Origin: Beauveria sp. NWAFU-1
Taxonomy: Eukaryota; Ascomycota; Sordariomycetes; Hypocreales; Cordycipitaceae
NCBI GenBank assembly: GCA_024472245.1
Contig: JANBXD010000003.1
Span: forward strand, 682,001-746,000
DNA: 64,000 nucleotides
Direction of reading: 5' to 3'
Positions 42,692 to 54,495 of the stretch are shown in pieces. Positions within the stretch are counted from its first letter, which is position 1; every line of letters begins with the position of its first letter. Under the pieces are notes generated by a model, which was given only the letters and a program-made list of their open reading frames with translations, ran no database searches and was not told the DNA's origin. The translations under genes and the position numbers were made by a program.

Positions 42692-45356
42692 TCAGTTGGC
42701 CTTGATGACAAGTTTGGACAGGAACTTGTTCGACAGCGAGTCAAAGTCAGTCGGGTCGAAGCTAGCCTCTTCTTTGCGGGCGCGCAGGTACGCCTCTGTT
42801 AAAGTATTAGTAAATTCAAATCCTATCGCTTGGACGCTGGATCAACATACCGTGCTTGACAACAGACTCTCGGACCTCAGTCATGGCCTCACAGACGGAC
42901 ACATTGTTGTGAAGTAGCTGGCCGTGCTGGGCAGTATCCCATTCAGTGAAGGCGGGAAGCTTTTGGGAGATGGCGTGGAAGAGACCCACAATCACACCGA
43001 CGGGAGTAGTCTCCATGTCCGTGCAGAACTTGTTCACCGCCGCCGGGTCAGGGACACGGTAGTGGCAGTCAAACTGCATCTCCTCCCACACAGCAAGCAG
43101 GATTGAAGCAAGCATGAAGATGGTAGGCCAGTTCTTCATCTTCTCGCCGCTGTAGACGCCAGAGTAGAGGGAAGAGAGCTCCTCCAGAATGTCCTTTTGC
43201 AGCTCGCGCCACATCTCTGCCAAGGCATACTTGATTTGGAAGTTGACCATGACAGGAGCGACGGTGCGCCCGTAGTATCTAGACTCGGCATTCTCAATCT
43301 GGCTGTCCAACTGAACCTCGGAGCCTTGATTCTCAACCATGGTGATGTGCATGGTGAGGTTGTAGGCGAGAACCAGCTTGAGAGCCTTGCCAATGACAGG
43401 CATCTTCTCCTTGACGTAGTAGCGGTGGGCAGTCTTGAGAATCTCGGTAATGAACGGGGTTCCGTCGAAGTGGTCATCGATAAAGTCCTCGAAAGGACCC
43501 TCAATATGCTTGTCAAGGTACTCTGACAGAGCAGCGCTGTTGACACCCTCGGCGCCCACATCCAGTCTCTCACAGCGGATCTCAAAGTCATAGGAGCCTT
43601 CGTTGACGCTGGGAGCCTCACGCCACTCGACGGAAAGACTGCTGTCGTCGGTGACATAGACTTCGCGCACCATAATGGGCAGGGCAAAGCCGTAGCCGTG
43701 GGTAATCCACATGAGGCTCTCTTTGGGTGCGAAGCCCTTGACACTGTATATGGAGAGACCACTAGTCATGTGGCTCTCATGGTCGGCCTTCCAGTCCTTC
43801 ATGAAGTAGCCAATATCCTTGATATCAATGCGAGTGCAAGGCACTTGCCACAGACGAGCATGCGAAGGCTGACATCCACCACAAGGCTCGCCCTTGTCGC
43901 AGGTCTTCTTGAGAAACTTGCATCGCAGACAGGCACGAAGCTTTCTGATTTCGCTTGCTTGCTTGCGCTGATCAGGACGGAGGGGACCCTTTCTGCGACC
44001 GACCTTTTTCTCGCCAGTGCCGTCCTTTTTGCCAGTAGATATTCTACGGACAACAGGCTTGGGAGCTTTGGCAATAGGGCTCTTGCGTGGCCCAGAGTTT
44101 CTACGGGACGAAGATGCGGATGCGGATGGTGGTGTGGTGGCACCAGCTCCGCTGCCAGGGCTGTGACGAGTAGATGGCTCAGCCTTGACGACCACGGAAG
44201 GTTCAGTCTTGATAGTGACGGCGGCCGTGACAGCCTTGGGAGAGACACTCCCATGAGAGTGTGTGTGGTGGCTCTCGCTAGAAAAGCAGTGGCGATGGTG
44301 ATGGGCATCGCCATGGCCGTCTGACTCGGGAGAAACAGGCGAATAAGGGAAGGGATGAATCTCTTCAAAGCTGCTGAAGTCTAGCGAGTTGGCGCCGTCG
44401 GAAGAATTGGAATCTGCACGAATGTGGAGAGTTTGTGATGGGTTGAAGATGGCAGTAGCGTTCTGTGCTTGAGAGAATGGTTCGACATTATGGTGTGCGT
44501 GTCCCCAGTCAACCATGGCCCAGCCATCGCCAGTCGACGAAGGCAGAGAAAGGACTTCTAGGTATGTGCCAGTAGGTGAATTACTGCCGACACTGTCCAT
44601 CCTTGCGAGGCCATCCATTTGCAAGTTGTGTTGAAATTCCGACCAGTTCTCCATTCCTGTGCTACCCCAGTTCATGGCATGTGTGGCGGCATCCATGGGA
44701 GGCATAGACTGGAAAGCAGATTCGAGGAGGCTCGCTTGCTGAATGGCGGCCTGTGTGGTGGCGGGCAAGTAGTCCATGGGATTGGTAGCAAAAGCCGGAG
44801 GAAGGCCCGTAAAGTTGATGAGCGAGGGATCCTGGATAAACTGGGAGAGATCGATCTGGGGGCCAAGATCGTGGTGATCGTGAGGGGCAGTAGCAGCAAT
44901 CTGCTGTTGTTGCTGCTGCTGGAGAGCCCAGTCGGTCAGAGGATTGATGGCGTGGTGAAAAGGCGGGCTCTGGATGGGCGAGTGGTGGCTGTTAGGGCTT
45001 GAGGCGTAAGAATGCGGCGAGTGAATGTGAGAATCCTCGGGCGAGCTGGAAACGGCCCCAGGAGGGCTGCTAGAAGAGGCCATGTCGATTGGAATGGGCC
45101 AGATGCGAGGATGCTGGATGAAGGCAGCGGCGGCAGCGGCGGTTGACGCGGGATGAGAATTCGAGGCTGTGTATCCGTATATTTGAGCTGTTGGAAGTGG
45201 TTGGGCTTGTAAGTGGCCGTGGCCGTGTGCTTGAAGCTGAGCGTGGTTCTGTCGCTGATGGTGTTGCTGACGGTGTTGCTGATTGTGGTTGTGAGGGTGA
45301 AAGTTCAAGGCGAGTAAGGCATCTCCCCCGCCATTTGAATTGAAGTCGAGGGTCAT
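42692..45356 (-). CDS. Zn2Cys6-type transcription regulator with a central zinc cluster
   Basis: Predicted 869 residues from exons 45356-42851 and 42795-42692 (55-bp intron with CTAAT branch). The N-terminal 470 residues are low-complexity: His/Gln-rich (HNHNQQHRQQHHQ), polyAla, a seven-Gln run near 146-152 and Ser/Pro stretches, looking like an activation region. The zinc cluster is central: C476, C479, C486, C492, C495 and C507, preceded by a basic stretch (GRRKGPLRPDQRKQ). The last gap is 11 residues, longer than the usual 6-9. The remaining 360 residues form a well-structured helical domain ending KLVIKAN, without the standard fungal_trans motif that I can recognise. Two psi-K-x-E sites (IKTEP, VKAEP; about 382-394) suggest SUMO control. 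The target genes are unknown. Confidence 0.88.
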
Positions 45357-48300
45357 TGTGAAGGAAAAGAAAAAACAGGAACCCGGAGGAGCATATACTT
45401 GGGAGCAGCGAGAAGAAACAAAGACCTAAGCGGTGTTGAAAGGTTGAGAGAACAAGCAGCAAATGACACCGCTCTTTCGCCGACGATGACTTGTTGGGTA
45501 TGGTGTAAGATAGAGATTTCTAGTTGCAGGGCCGGGGGAGGGAAGAATAGACCAGGGCCGGGGATGAGAAGAGCGGTGCTGGTGGGTTTTGGCGACGAGG
45601 GTTTTGGTGGTGGCGGCGGCGGTGGGTTTTGAGTGAGAGCAAGAGGTAAAACCGGCAGCGGGGGTGAGGAGGAGGGGGTTGCAAGTTTATTTTGTTACAG
45701 GGCAAATTTGGTGGGCAAGTGGGCACAGTGTAACCAGTCGTGCTACGATAAAAAGATGTTTATTGAGAAAAAGTACGGGTCTGCATTTACGCGAGCAGAC
45801 TAGTTTAAAAATCTTGTTCGAATTCTTGGATTCTTGATCTTGGATTCTCTCGACAAGAGCATAGGGGAACAAAAGACACGCACCTTGAACGGGGCAAAGC
45901 AACGCCGAGTGCAATGGTCGACGAAGAAGCGGTGAGCTTCAACCAGCCCCGGCCGCGGGCTTGCCCGGAACCAATAGGGGCCGTCGAGCTGGGCCAGGTG
46001 CAGCTGCAGGCAGGTGGGCCGCTGAGGGATGCGGCTTGGCAGCGATCTAGGAAGAAGAGCGACTGGGGGCGGCCAATGTAGGTATTTCTTGGCTTGATCA
46101 ATGTGAGAGAGTTACTTGTTGCTCTCTTTTCTCTTTCTCTCTCTTCCTCTCTCTTGCTTTGGACTACTGTTTTCTGCTCTGCAAAACTGCCCGCTGCCCG
46201 CTGCCTGCCGAGTGGGGGGTGCCGCTCACTTCCGTAGGCACCAGACACTTGGAGTGGACACTCGACACCCACCGCCCGCTCTTTTCAACCTAACCATTTT
46301 CTCCTCACCACGACAGCAAATGAGCCGATTATTGTACCATCTACATCGTCACCCTCCTCTCGCTCGCGCCCATGCCAGGTACAGCTACCCGCCATCTACC
46401 CCTACAGTTCCATCCCACCAGATTCTCACTGCCAAAGCCACTCGACATCTAGATGCTACAGATCACAATCCACCACCTATCAGAAACTCTCCATCCCACT
46501 CCATATCGCGCACTATTGCTCTGGTCGGGCAATTATGATACCCGCCAATGCCTCGAAAAGCCTCGCTATGACGACGCACGACTTGACTTGAACCTCTCTA
46601 TTTGTTTAGTTACCAGCTGCTTTGGATATCTGTTATACATCTCGCCATTCTCAGCCCGAGCTCCGCGCCCGTTACGCTGGCCATACACGGCAACACTTGC
46701 GCTCTTGGCAAGCTTCCTCTATTCTACTGATAATAGCTGGCTAAAACCCTGCCCTCTCTAGCCCCAAGTCCCATTCGTCACACCACCTGTCCTGCCAGCG
46801 TCCATGTCGCCATGCAAAGAAAGAGGAGGACACCAGAGACCAGAGACATGCAGAAACGGGGCCACCCCAACTCAAACGCCCATCCAAAAGCAACGAGCGC
46901 ATTGTTATTGGTCAGTTGTCGATTCGCTTACCCAGGTGGCAGGAATTGCTTTTGCCAATGACCTCGAAACAAAGCAATCCACAGAAACAGCTCGCATACA
47001 ATCTGACTATCCAGAGACCACAGCAGCCAACCGAGATGCTCTCGTGCAATGCTACCTGTTCCTTTGCCCGTCTTGTGGCCGCTGGCGGGGCTCTGTGCCG
47101 CAACAGGGCTCAGTTTTACCATAATTTTCACCAGTGTGACCGAGACGGCTGACACGGTGAATACCAGCAAAGTACTCAGAAATCGTGTTGCAATCGTACT
47201 GGCCTGTGGATCCGGATCATCTGTCTGCTACGCAAGTACGGAGCATTTGTGGCCTACTGGCTTGATTATTGTCTGGCCGAAATGCTTTCTCCGACCAGAT
47301 GCCCAGATATAGCGCGGTCGGTGCTCTTCATTCTACACCAGATTATGGAGCAATCCGACCAAGAACTGGGCCGATTCGCTGGTCACCGCAACCCTCCGCC
47401 GCAACCCGCTCGCAGGTGAGCTGGAACCTGGGTGTACAGAGATAATACGACAGGCAGGGGGGCGATAATACCGACCACCATAACGTTTGCCGCCCAGTTA
47501 TCCGTACAGCATCGGCATCTTCGCTCACCTGCAGCAGCTAGTCTTCCGATGCTGCAGGAGACGTTGGTCTGCCACGGCACGCCAGGAACAGCTAGACGCC
47601 GAGCAATCAATCATGAGACGGACTAATCACCCGTGTTCGACAATTGCCTACCAGCCGACATTGTGGCGTTGTGGCGTTGCAGTGCTTGCACATCCATAAC
47701 GGCTGCAAAAATAGCATCTTGTCATGGGTCTTTTTCTTGTGTGCGTTGGCAGTCTGGCGGTTTGGCCTCGACCAAGAATTACCAGTAGCCCTGCTGGCCT
47801 TCTTGGTGTTCAAGACTGTGCGCACAAGACCCTGGTGTTGTACCGAGTAAGGTAGTTGGGTAGCTACTGGTAGCCTGGCCAGCAGAGCCACCAAACAGCG
47901 GCCAGCCACTTGAATTTGTCCTCTTTCGCCTCTCCAACCACGCAATTCTGTGGCACAGCCGTCGTCGCAAAGAGTCAAGCTGCCGTGGCGTGCCCAGTCT
48001 CGTCGGCGATGCCAGATCTCCCTCCCGCTCGGCTTCACTTTTGTCAAATTGCGTCGGCAGACTCATGGCGGTGCCAGAGCATCACGCACTCAGAGACATG
48101 CCCGATTTTATACTCGCCCACTTAGGCATTGACAGTCGCGGCACATTCAACGACAAGAGGCTGCAACACGTCAACTAGCGTACTCGTCTTGCCTGTCTTT
48201 GCCAATTGTATCACGCCTTGCCAAGCCTATTCAGCCACCTGCCCACGACGAGTAATCCGTCAGCACCCAGCGCCCGTAGCCAAAAAAGAAGCAAAAAAAA

Positions 48301-51300
48301 TAATACAATGGCTGAAACCTTTTCCGCCATGTCCTACATATTCTTCTGGCCAGTTCGATCACATTGCGCCCGCCCCTCTGTTCAATGCACAATCCCGTCG
48401 AACCATTCCTCTTGGATGCAGTGCCAGTGCGCGCGCTTGGCCATTAAGTTCTCCCCTCTTGGTGTCCCATCTCATCGTCTGTAGTCAATTGTGTTGCACA
48501 TGCATGCTTTGTTACAGGTTCTATTGCGCCGCAAAGCATCTCGACTATCCCGTGCCTACAATACATTTTAATGATTCCCCCGATGCTGACCACTGTCTCT
48601 GTTTGGTTGGAACAGCCCACCAAATCGCGGCAAGCAAACCGCCCCCCATCCGAGGTGTTGAACCACTTTGTTGGTTCGCGCTACCCATGTGTTTGACATT
48701 TCCTTTTTACTGCATCCATTCTTTACAACGTCGTTCTGCCATTCACTCCCTATTCACGAGAGATCCTCTTTTCCCACGTGTTTTACGCTGTGCGCCATCG
48801 CACACCTGTAAATTGCTGTAACGGCTTTACGCGCTGTCTATTCACCACAACCCTGCTTGTTCTTTCCAGGGAGAACTCCTGCACCTTGTCCTCTCGATAC
48901 TGCATTCTTGTTTCCCCCTCTTTCATCCCGCGTGACCTCTGTGTCGCCGTTGGCCCACCTGCTGATCGTAGATTCGTTGCACAGAGATGAACACAGTTCG
49001 TAATTCCCTGCACGCTCTCCAGACATTTGCCTCTGGGACGCAAGATCATCTCCATGCAGTTTTCACGACGGTGGAGGAGCAGCATGACCTGCCACGCACA
49101 AAAGTCGTTCATCTTTTATTATACATCCCCAAGTCGGGTCTTTTATCGTCCAGCCCCAAGTCGGGCCGCGATGGTGCGAAGCTGCGAGTAAGCTGAAGAC
49201 GGGGCGCATGCCCAAGGTCAGCGCCCATCGCTTGATTGTTCAGGCTTGGTCACATTTACGCCAGCTCACCCTGCATTGCATGTATGCAAGGTGCAACTTG
49301 TTTCTCGCGCAGGTGTTCCGATGTTCGTATGTGCGTTTTCGATAAGGCCTTGTCCATTCTGTCTTGTTGAAGCTTGGTCTTTTACCGCTTTTGTTGACAT
49401 GGCTTTCTCATGCGGAGCAGAAATTCCGTTTCGACACCCAGCAGCAGCAGCTGTCTGCGCCGCCAATGAATAGCTGAAGCTAACGGAGGCTTGCAGTATG
49501 CTCAAGCCTCAGCGCCATCACGACATTGGTATTGGGGACTGATCGAAAGAGGCATATATGGGCTCCCGATTCGTTTCTTCTCCTTCTTTGACTTGTTGTT
49601 CTAGAAGCGGAGAGACGCGTGAAAGGGTAGCCGCGTTGATGCTTTGCCTTTGCCAACTGCGGGCGTCGAGATGTCCCGCATACCCGGGGCTGGTGAATCT
49701 GCAGGTAGCCCTGATCCGATACAGGGTAAAGCTAGATCTTTGACCGCTTTTATTAAAGCACCTTTGTTCTGGGATCGGACGTAGTATTCATTACGAGGTG
49801 AGAATCCGTCTTCATTTTGGGTTTCAGTGCAAGATGTAGGTCTCATTAGGATGGCATATGTCCACAAAGCAGAGTCCCGAGACAAGACGTCGTAACCGCG
49901 TAGGTACATGCTGACAATGAGATGGTGGTGGAAAGCACCAAATAACGAGCTGCACGGGAGCGCAACGACCATTGCGGCACAGAATCTTCGGCAACGCCGA
50001 AAGCTTGTACATGCCGTCTTTGGGCGAAATATCCTTGTCATGTGCCACACTTCCAAGGGCATGTAGACCAGAATGTGTCGTCTATATGACAGCAGCGCGA
50101 GAGCATATGCACTGTCGACACATGAGCAGGAATCTTGTTGAAGGCGACGGCCGATTTGATGGTATTTGGCGAGAGAACTGTAACGCTTCAAATACAGAGT
50201 CGTGCGGGGACAGCTCACACCACAGACGCCGCATTCTCATATCGCCATACTCGAACGCTGCAATGACTCCGACACTCAGCACGCGCGTCATGACGGCTGG
50301 TTTCTAGACGAAGGTGTGGCTCTGTATGCATGGATTGTTCAACTCAAGATCTGTCATGCTAGTTGTGCATCTGACCGTACTCATGATCAGCCTCTACGCG
50401 GCATTTTGCAGCCAGCGACGTCTTTTTCCCATGAGGCGGGAAACAAATCAATAACGCCCTTCTCCCAACCAGCTCGAGCTCGTTCTGCCACCACGTTTCG
50501 AGATGCAGCGAACGCCTTTCGAGAGTCACCAATTCTTTCGCACTCATCATTTCAGAATAGCCTGGAGATTTGTTTTCTTTGTCCACAGCTGCCGAGTAGC
50601 GAGGGACTGCGCAACTTAGCTCGGCCACGGCCGATATTGTCACTTTGTTTACAGATGCCCCGCTCGCTGTGATGGAGCTCAAGTTCCGCTGCACACCGCG
50701 CCCTGCTCTTGAATCATTAGACGAACAGACTGATTCAGATGCCCTGCAGCCTTGCGGCGCAGCTACGCTCTAGATAGAGGGGTAACGTTGCGGTGATGCA
50801 ACTGTGAGACGCGTCCCGACGGCCCGACGTCGCGACGCGCAGCGGAGGCGCTTATTGGTCTTTTGTCTTTTGGCAAGCTGCTGTCGGTGGAGTTGTTCGG
50901 GATCGAGAAGTAAATGGCGATGGGCCGCTTTTTGTTGCATTGTGTGCAAAGGAATGTTTGGATACTGGATTGCACGAGCTACCCTGAGCATGGTTATCGT
51001 CGCCTTCGGAGGTCCAGGCTTCTTGGCACAGATCGAACTGGCTTCTTGGCGAATCGCCAGCGATCGCTGCCGCATCGGTAGGGAATCCATTTCGCTCGAT
51101 GAAGCTTGTTGGTCCGTGCCGGCACATGAAACCAAGATACTTTTCAATGTCTTATACCCGATTAGTGGCAAGGTAGCTCTCGCTGGGCGCTAGATTGCCA
51201 ATCCTTCCGTCGAATTTTGAGTCATCTGCCCTCTTATGGAGAACCACAGGTATGGCTTCGTGCAGATACACTTGCTGTCCACTCACAGCGTTTTGGAGTA

Positions 51301-51939
51301 CGCCTTCGACATGGAAGCTTTGGTTGGGAAGAGGCTTTCCTCTGTTGAAACTACTCGCACCTGGAGTGGGGAAAAAAGGGCCAACTCATGACGTACTACA
51401 GTCTCACGGAACTGCCTTAGAAAAGCACCTTGTTGACTCACAGGTTTCCAACAAAGGTGACGGTCGTCTGCGCGGGGAACTACATCCTATGCAGGAGCCT
51501 TGGGTGTTCGGTGTTGAATGCAATGGATTACGTCGCCGAAAGCCACTCTGGACAGGAACATGCCCATAAAACGGTAAAAGCTGCAGTGCATGCACCCAAA
51601 ATGACTTTTCATTTGTCATTGAGACCGGCAAAGCGGCTTCGCAGCCTGGCCTGGTGGCTTTTCGTGCTTCGATAGCCTGCCCGATTGGACATAGCGTCGT
51701 CCAATGGAGGAGGCGATCAGCATACGTTCGGCAGAAGGATTCCGAAATATGACGTTGCTGGCGCGCCGTTCGTCTTATTATTGTAATGTGTACGGCCCGC
51801 GCCGACTGTTTTAAATGTCGTCAATTCCCCCCAAATTTCCATGCGCGGGAATTCTTGGGGTAGCTCCCGCCGGTCATTTGCAACTCAATTGTCTCGCAAC
51901 AAGCCGGATCGACAGTGACGGGTCCCTCGGCAATCAACC
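45357..51939. other. 6.6-kb gene-poor region between regulator and phosphatase
   Basis: No gene is supported. The longest open frames (230 codons at 48129-48821 plus; 205 codons at 49601-50218 minus) start from non-ATG codons or lack motifs. A C/T-rich tract at about 46110-46160 precedes a plus-strand ATG at 46320 in a leader-like context (72 codons, Arg/His/Pro-rich), which could mark a non-coding or short-peptide transcript. The left end should hold the long promoter of the zinc-cluster gene and the right end the phosphatase promoter. Confidence 0.5.
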
Positions 51940-53619
51940 ATGCGCGCGGCTACCCTCTCAGTTGCCCTGCTGGCCGCGGCAGGCCGTAGTGCTTCCGCAC
52001 ATGTCCTGACGGATGCCAAGAGCGCGTCCACATCATGGGGTGAGCTCTCGGCTTACGCGGATAACAAGGAAGATGCCTTTGGTGTCGGCTACGTTGGTCT
52101 TCCCGATGGCTGCCAAGTTGTAAGTGGTCTCGGCCGAGTCAACGGCGCATTACGGTGGCTGACCAGGTCTCTAATTGACCAGGAATCAGTGAGCACGCTT
52201 CAGCGCCATGCTGAACGCTTCCCAGACTCCATAGACAATGCCACCACGGGGCGCTTCGCTCAAAAGCTTGCCGACTTTCAAGATGCTCACAAGGGCAAGG
52301 AGTTTACCGGCCCTCTCCGGTTCCTGAACAGCTACCACTACATCATCAACAGCACCGGCCTACTCACTGGTATTGGCGCCAGCACCGAGTTTGGCAGGGG
52401 CGTTGCCTTTTGGAACAATTACGGGCGCACACTATTCAATGCCGAGACGGCTCAGATCCGGTACAGCAGCCTCTTTGGTAATAGCACCGAGCGTCCCAAG
52501 ATGACGGTCCGCACCACGAGCCAGTCTCGCATCCAAAACTCGCAAATCAACTGGTCGCTCGGCTTCTTCGGCCCGTCGTACAACTCTACGCCCGAGCCCG
52601 AACTGCTGCACTGGCAGGCACCGTTTAAAACCGTCATCATTCCCGAGGGCGGTACCGAGAACGATACCCTTGCTTCCTATGATAGCTGCACAAACTCCAA
52701 CAACAAGGACAATGGCGATGTTGCTGCCGTCAAACAAGAGCGATACAAGAAAATCTACACTCGCGCCGCCATAAAGCGCTTTGAGAGTTATGCTCCTTCT
52801 GGCTTCAACTTCACCCACGACGACATTTACGGCATGCAGATGACGTGCGCCTACGAGTACGGCTATATTGGCCAGTCTGACTTTTGCCAAATCTTCACCG
52901 CCAACGAGTGGGCTGGGTTTGAAAATGTTTTGGACCAGCAGTACTACTACCTATACAGCTACGGCAATCCTACCGGTCGCGCCCAGGGTGTCGGCTATGT
53001 CCAGGAACTGATTGCTCGTCTGAACCACCAGTACATCACCGTCTCCAACTCATCCGTCAACTCCACCTTTGACAACAACGACAAGACATTTCCTCTCGGC
53101 CAACAGGTCTACGCCGACTTTTCCCACGACGACATCATCATCTCCGTCCTGACCGCCCTGTCCGTGGACTACATCAAGAAGCCGCCCACGCTAGACGAGT
53201 ACCCTCCCAGCTCCAAAACTCACGTCACCCTCTCGCACCTCACCCCGTTTGGCGCCAACCTCATCACCGAGCAGATTGGCTGCTCGTCTGGCAACCCGGA
53301 GTCCGTCGAGAACCGTCGCGTGCAGTACACGCCTGGCCAGTACGGCTACGAGGCCAAGAATGCTACCCACAAGTTTATCCGCATGCGCTTGAATAATGCG
53401 ATTGTGCCGCTCAACACGATTCGTGGCGGAAAGTGTGGCAACAGCACCACGGGCCGTCTCGATGGCTTGTGTGAGCTTTCCGCGTTTCTTGAGAGCCAGA
53501 CCAACGCCTTCAAGGACAGCAACTACCAATACGCTTGTTTTGGCAATTACACGCTCAAGAATTCGACGACTCATGTTGACTATGACGGTACCATTATTGC
53601 CGGCAAAGCCTATAACTAA
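51940..53619 (+). CDS. Secreted histidine acid phosphatase (phytase-like)
   Basis: Predicted 538 residues from exons 51940-52119 and 52183-53619. Histidine acid phosphatases form a phosphohistidine with the His of RHGxRxP and use a distal HD/HAE pair as acid. Here the first motif is QRHAERFPD (R68, H69, R72, P74), with Ala in place of Gly, and the second is FSHDD (H375, D376). The N-terminus MRAATLSVALLAAAGRSASA is a clear signal peptide, and many NxS/T sites and paired Cys fit a secreted glycoprotein. The intron (52120-52182, 63 bp) is a multiple of three without stop; splicing is preferred because it gives GLPDGCQVESVSTLQRHAER, as in the family. Its likely role is phosphate scavenging from phosphate esters or phytate; the substrate is not determined by sequence. 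Confidence 0.9.
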   Translation: MRAATLSVALLAAAGRSASAHVLTDAKSASTSWGELSAYADNKEDAFGVGYVGLPDGCQVVSGLGRVNGALRWLTRSLIDQESVSTLQRHAERFPDSIDNATTGRFAQKLADFQDAHKGKEFTGPLRFLNSYHYIINSTGLLTGIGASTEFGRGVAFWNNYGRTLFNAETAQIRYSSLFGNSTERPKMTVRTTSQSRIQNSQINWSLGFFGPSYNSTPEPELLHWQAPFKTVIIPEGGTENDTLASYDSCTNSNNKDNGDVAAVKQERYKKIYTRAAIKRFESYAPSGFNFTHDDIYGMQMTCAYEYGYIGQSDFCQIFTANEWAGFENVLDQQYYYLYSYGNPTGRAQGVGYVQELIARLNHQYITVSNSSVNSTFDNNDKTFPLGQQVYADFSHDDIIISVLTALSVDYIKKPPTLDEYPPSSKTHVTLSHLTPFGANLITEQIGCSSGNPESVENRRVQYTPGQYGYEAKNATHKFIRMRLNNAIVPLNTIRGGKCGNSTTGRLDGLCELSAFLESQTNAFKDSNYQYACFGNYTLKNSTTHVDYDGTIIAGKAYN

Positions 53620-53646
53620 AACAGCTTATAGAGTGGACGAGCAGTT

Positions 53647-53688
53647 TTTCTTTACAGGGTATGTGAGTTTCTTTACAGGATATGTGAG
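53647..53688 (+). repeat. Two 21-bp tandem units in the phosphatase 3' UTR
   Basis: Units 53647-53667 and 53668-53688 differ at a single base. Each contains a pyrimidine tract plus ACAG (acceptor-like) and then GTGAG (donor-like; in the first unit also GTATGT). Confidence 0.85.
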
Positions 53689-53757
53689 TTGGATTGCTAC
53701 TGGTGCCACTCTGGTAGATCGTTAGTGCGATGCGCGACGAAGTTGGATGTCTCGTGT

Positions 53758-53812
53758 AATAAAGGCTAGAGTAGCAACTCGGCGATATATTTGATATTCT
53801 GCCTTGAATAAA
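53758..53812 (+). terminator. Paired AATAAA poly(A) signals after the phosphatase
   Basis: AATAAAGGCTA occurs at 53758 and again at 53807, about 140 and 190 bp after the stop. The shared flank suggests a local duplication. Either could direct polyadenylation. Confidence 0.45.
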
Positions 53813-54424
53813 GGCTATAGTGATGATAAGACGATACAAAGTACGTCAAGACTGATATTTCGCCATGATCAATAGTCCCAGCATATGGCGCGTCGGTGCT
53901 GAACTCCAAGACGAATGTCTACGCGGCCAGAGGAAGATTTGTCCACTGAACTTTAGTAATGTATGTATGGGCAAGAGTGTGGTCAATACTTCGCAACCAC
54001 AGGCCAGTGTTGCCCAAGTAGCTCCGCGCACTACGCCTTGGACGCAAATGTCATCGCGCAGCATTGTGCAGGGTACCTGCGTCAACGCAGTTGCGCCAAC
54101 GGCTGCGATGAGTGACGTAGGGTGACACAAACGGTTGACACGAATATCTCACATTCACCAGGAGCAAGTACGCCGTCGATCATCTTTTTAGTTATAGGTA
54201 GTCCAAATCCACACGCATTCGTCTCTCAATAGGTGGTGGCGGTCTGCTGAGCTGGGCCACAAATTGGTACCCGACCAATTTCCGAGAACAATAGCAATAG
54301 CTAGCGTAGTGGCGCCAAGGTCAAACATCACAACTACAATACCATCAATACCGAGCAAACAATAACGTCACAGGCGCGGCAACTAGCGGAATAGCCACCA
54401 GAAGACCTGACGCATGTCTAGCAA

Positions 54425-54432
54425 TATATAAA
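54425..54432 (+). promoter_or_regulatory. TATA box of the farnesyltransferase gene
   Basis: TATATAAA lies 71 bp upstream of the first in-frame ATG (54496) and 137 bp upstream of the second (54562). It fits transcription starting around 54455. Confidence 0.45.
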
Positions 54433-54495
54433 GCGACATTGCGAGCGAGCAGACTCCCCCCCTTTGGAAGAGATGAGACAGCCGCGCACTACGTA

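Larger units (their letters stand above)
53620..54495. other. Intergenic region with duplicated 3' UTR elements
   Basis: 876 bp between the phosphatase and the farnesyltransferase subunit, both plus. It holds the phosphatase 3' UTR with two AATAAA signals, a 21-bp tandem repeat, and the TATA box of the next gene. No gene is supported. Confidence 0.55.

Noticed and set aside
48129..48821. 230-codon open frame, plus strand
   Set aside because: Begins at a non-ATG codon, Cys/Pro/Ser-rich without motifs, other frames equally open; no splice context.
49601..50218. 205-codon open frame, minus strand
   Set aside because: No domain, irregular composition, and start context not convincing; could be chance or a decayed gene but nothing supports either.
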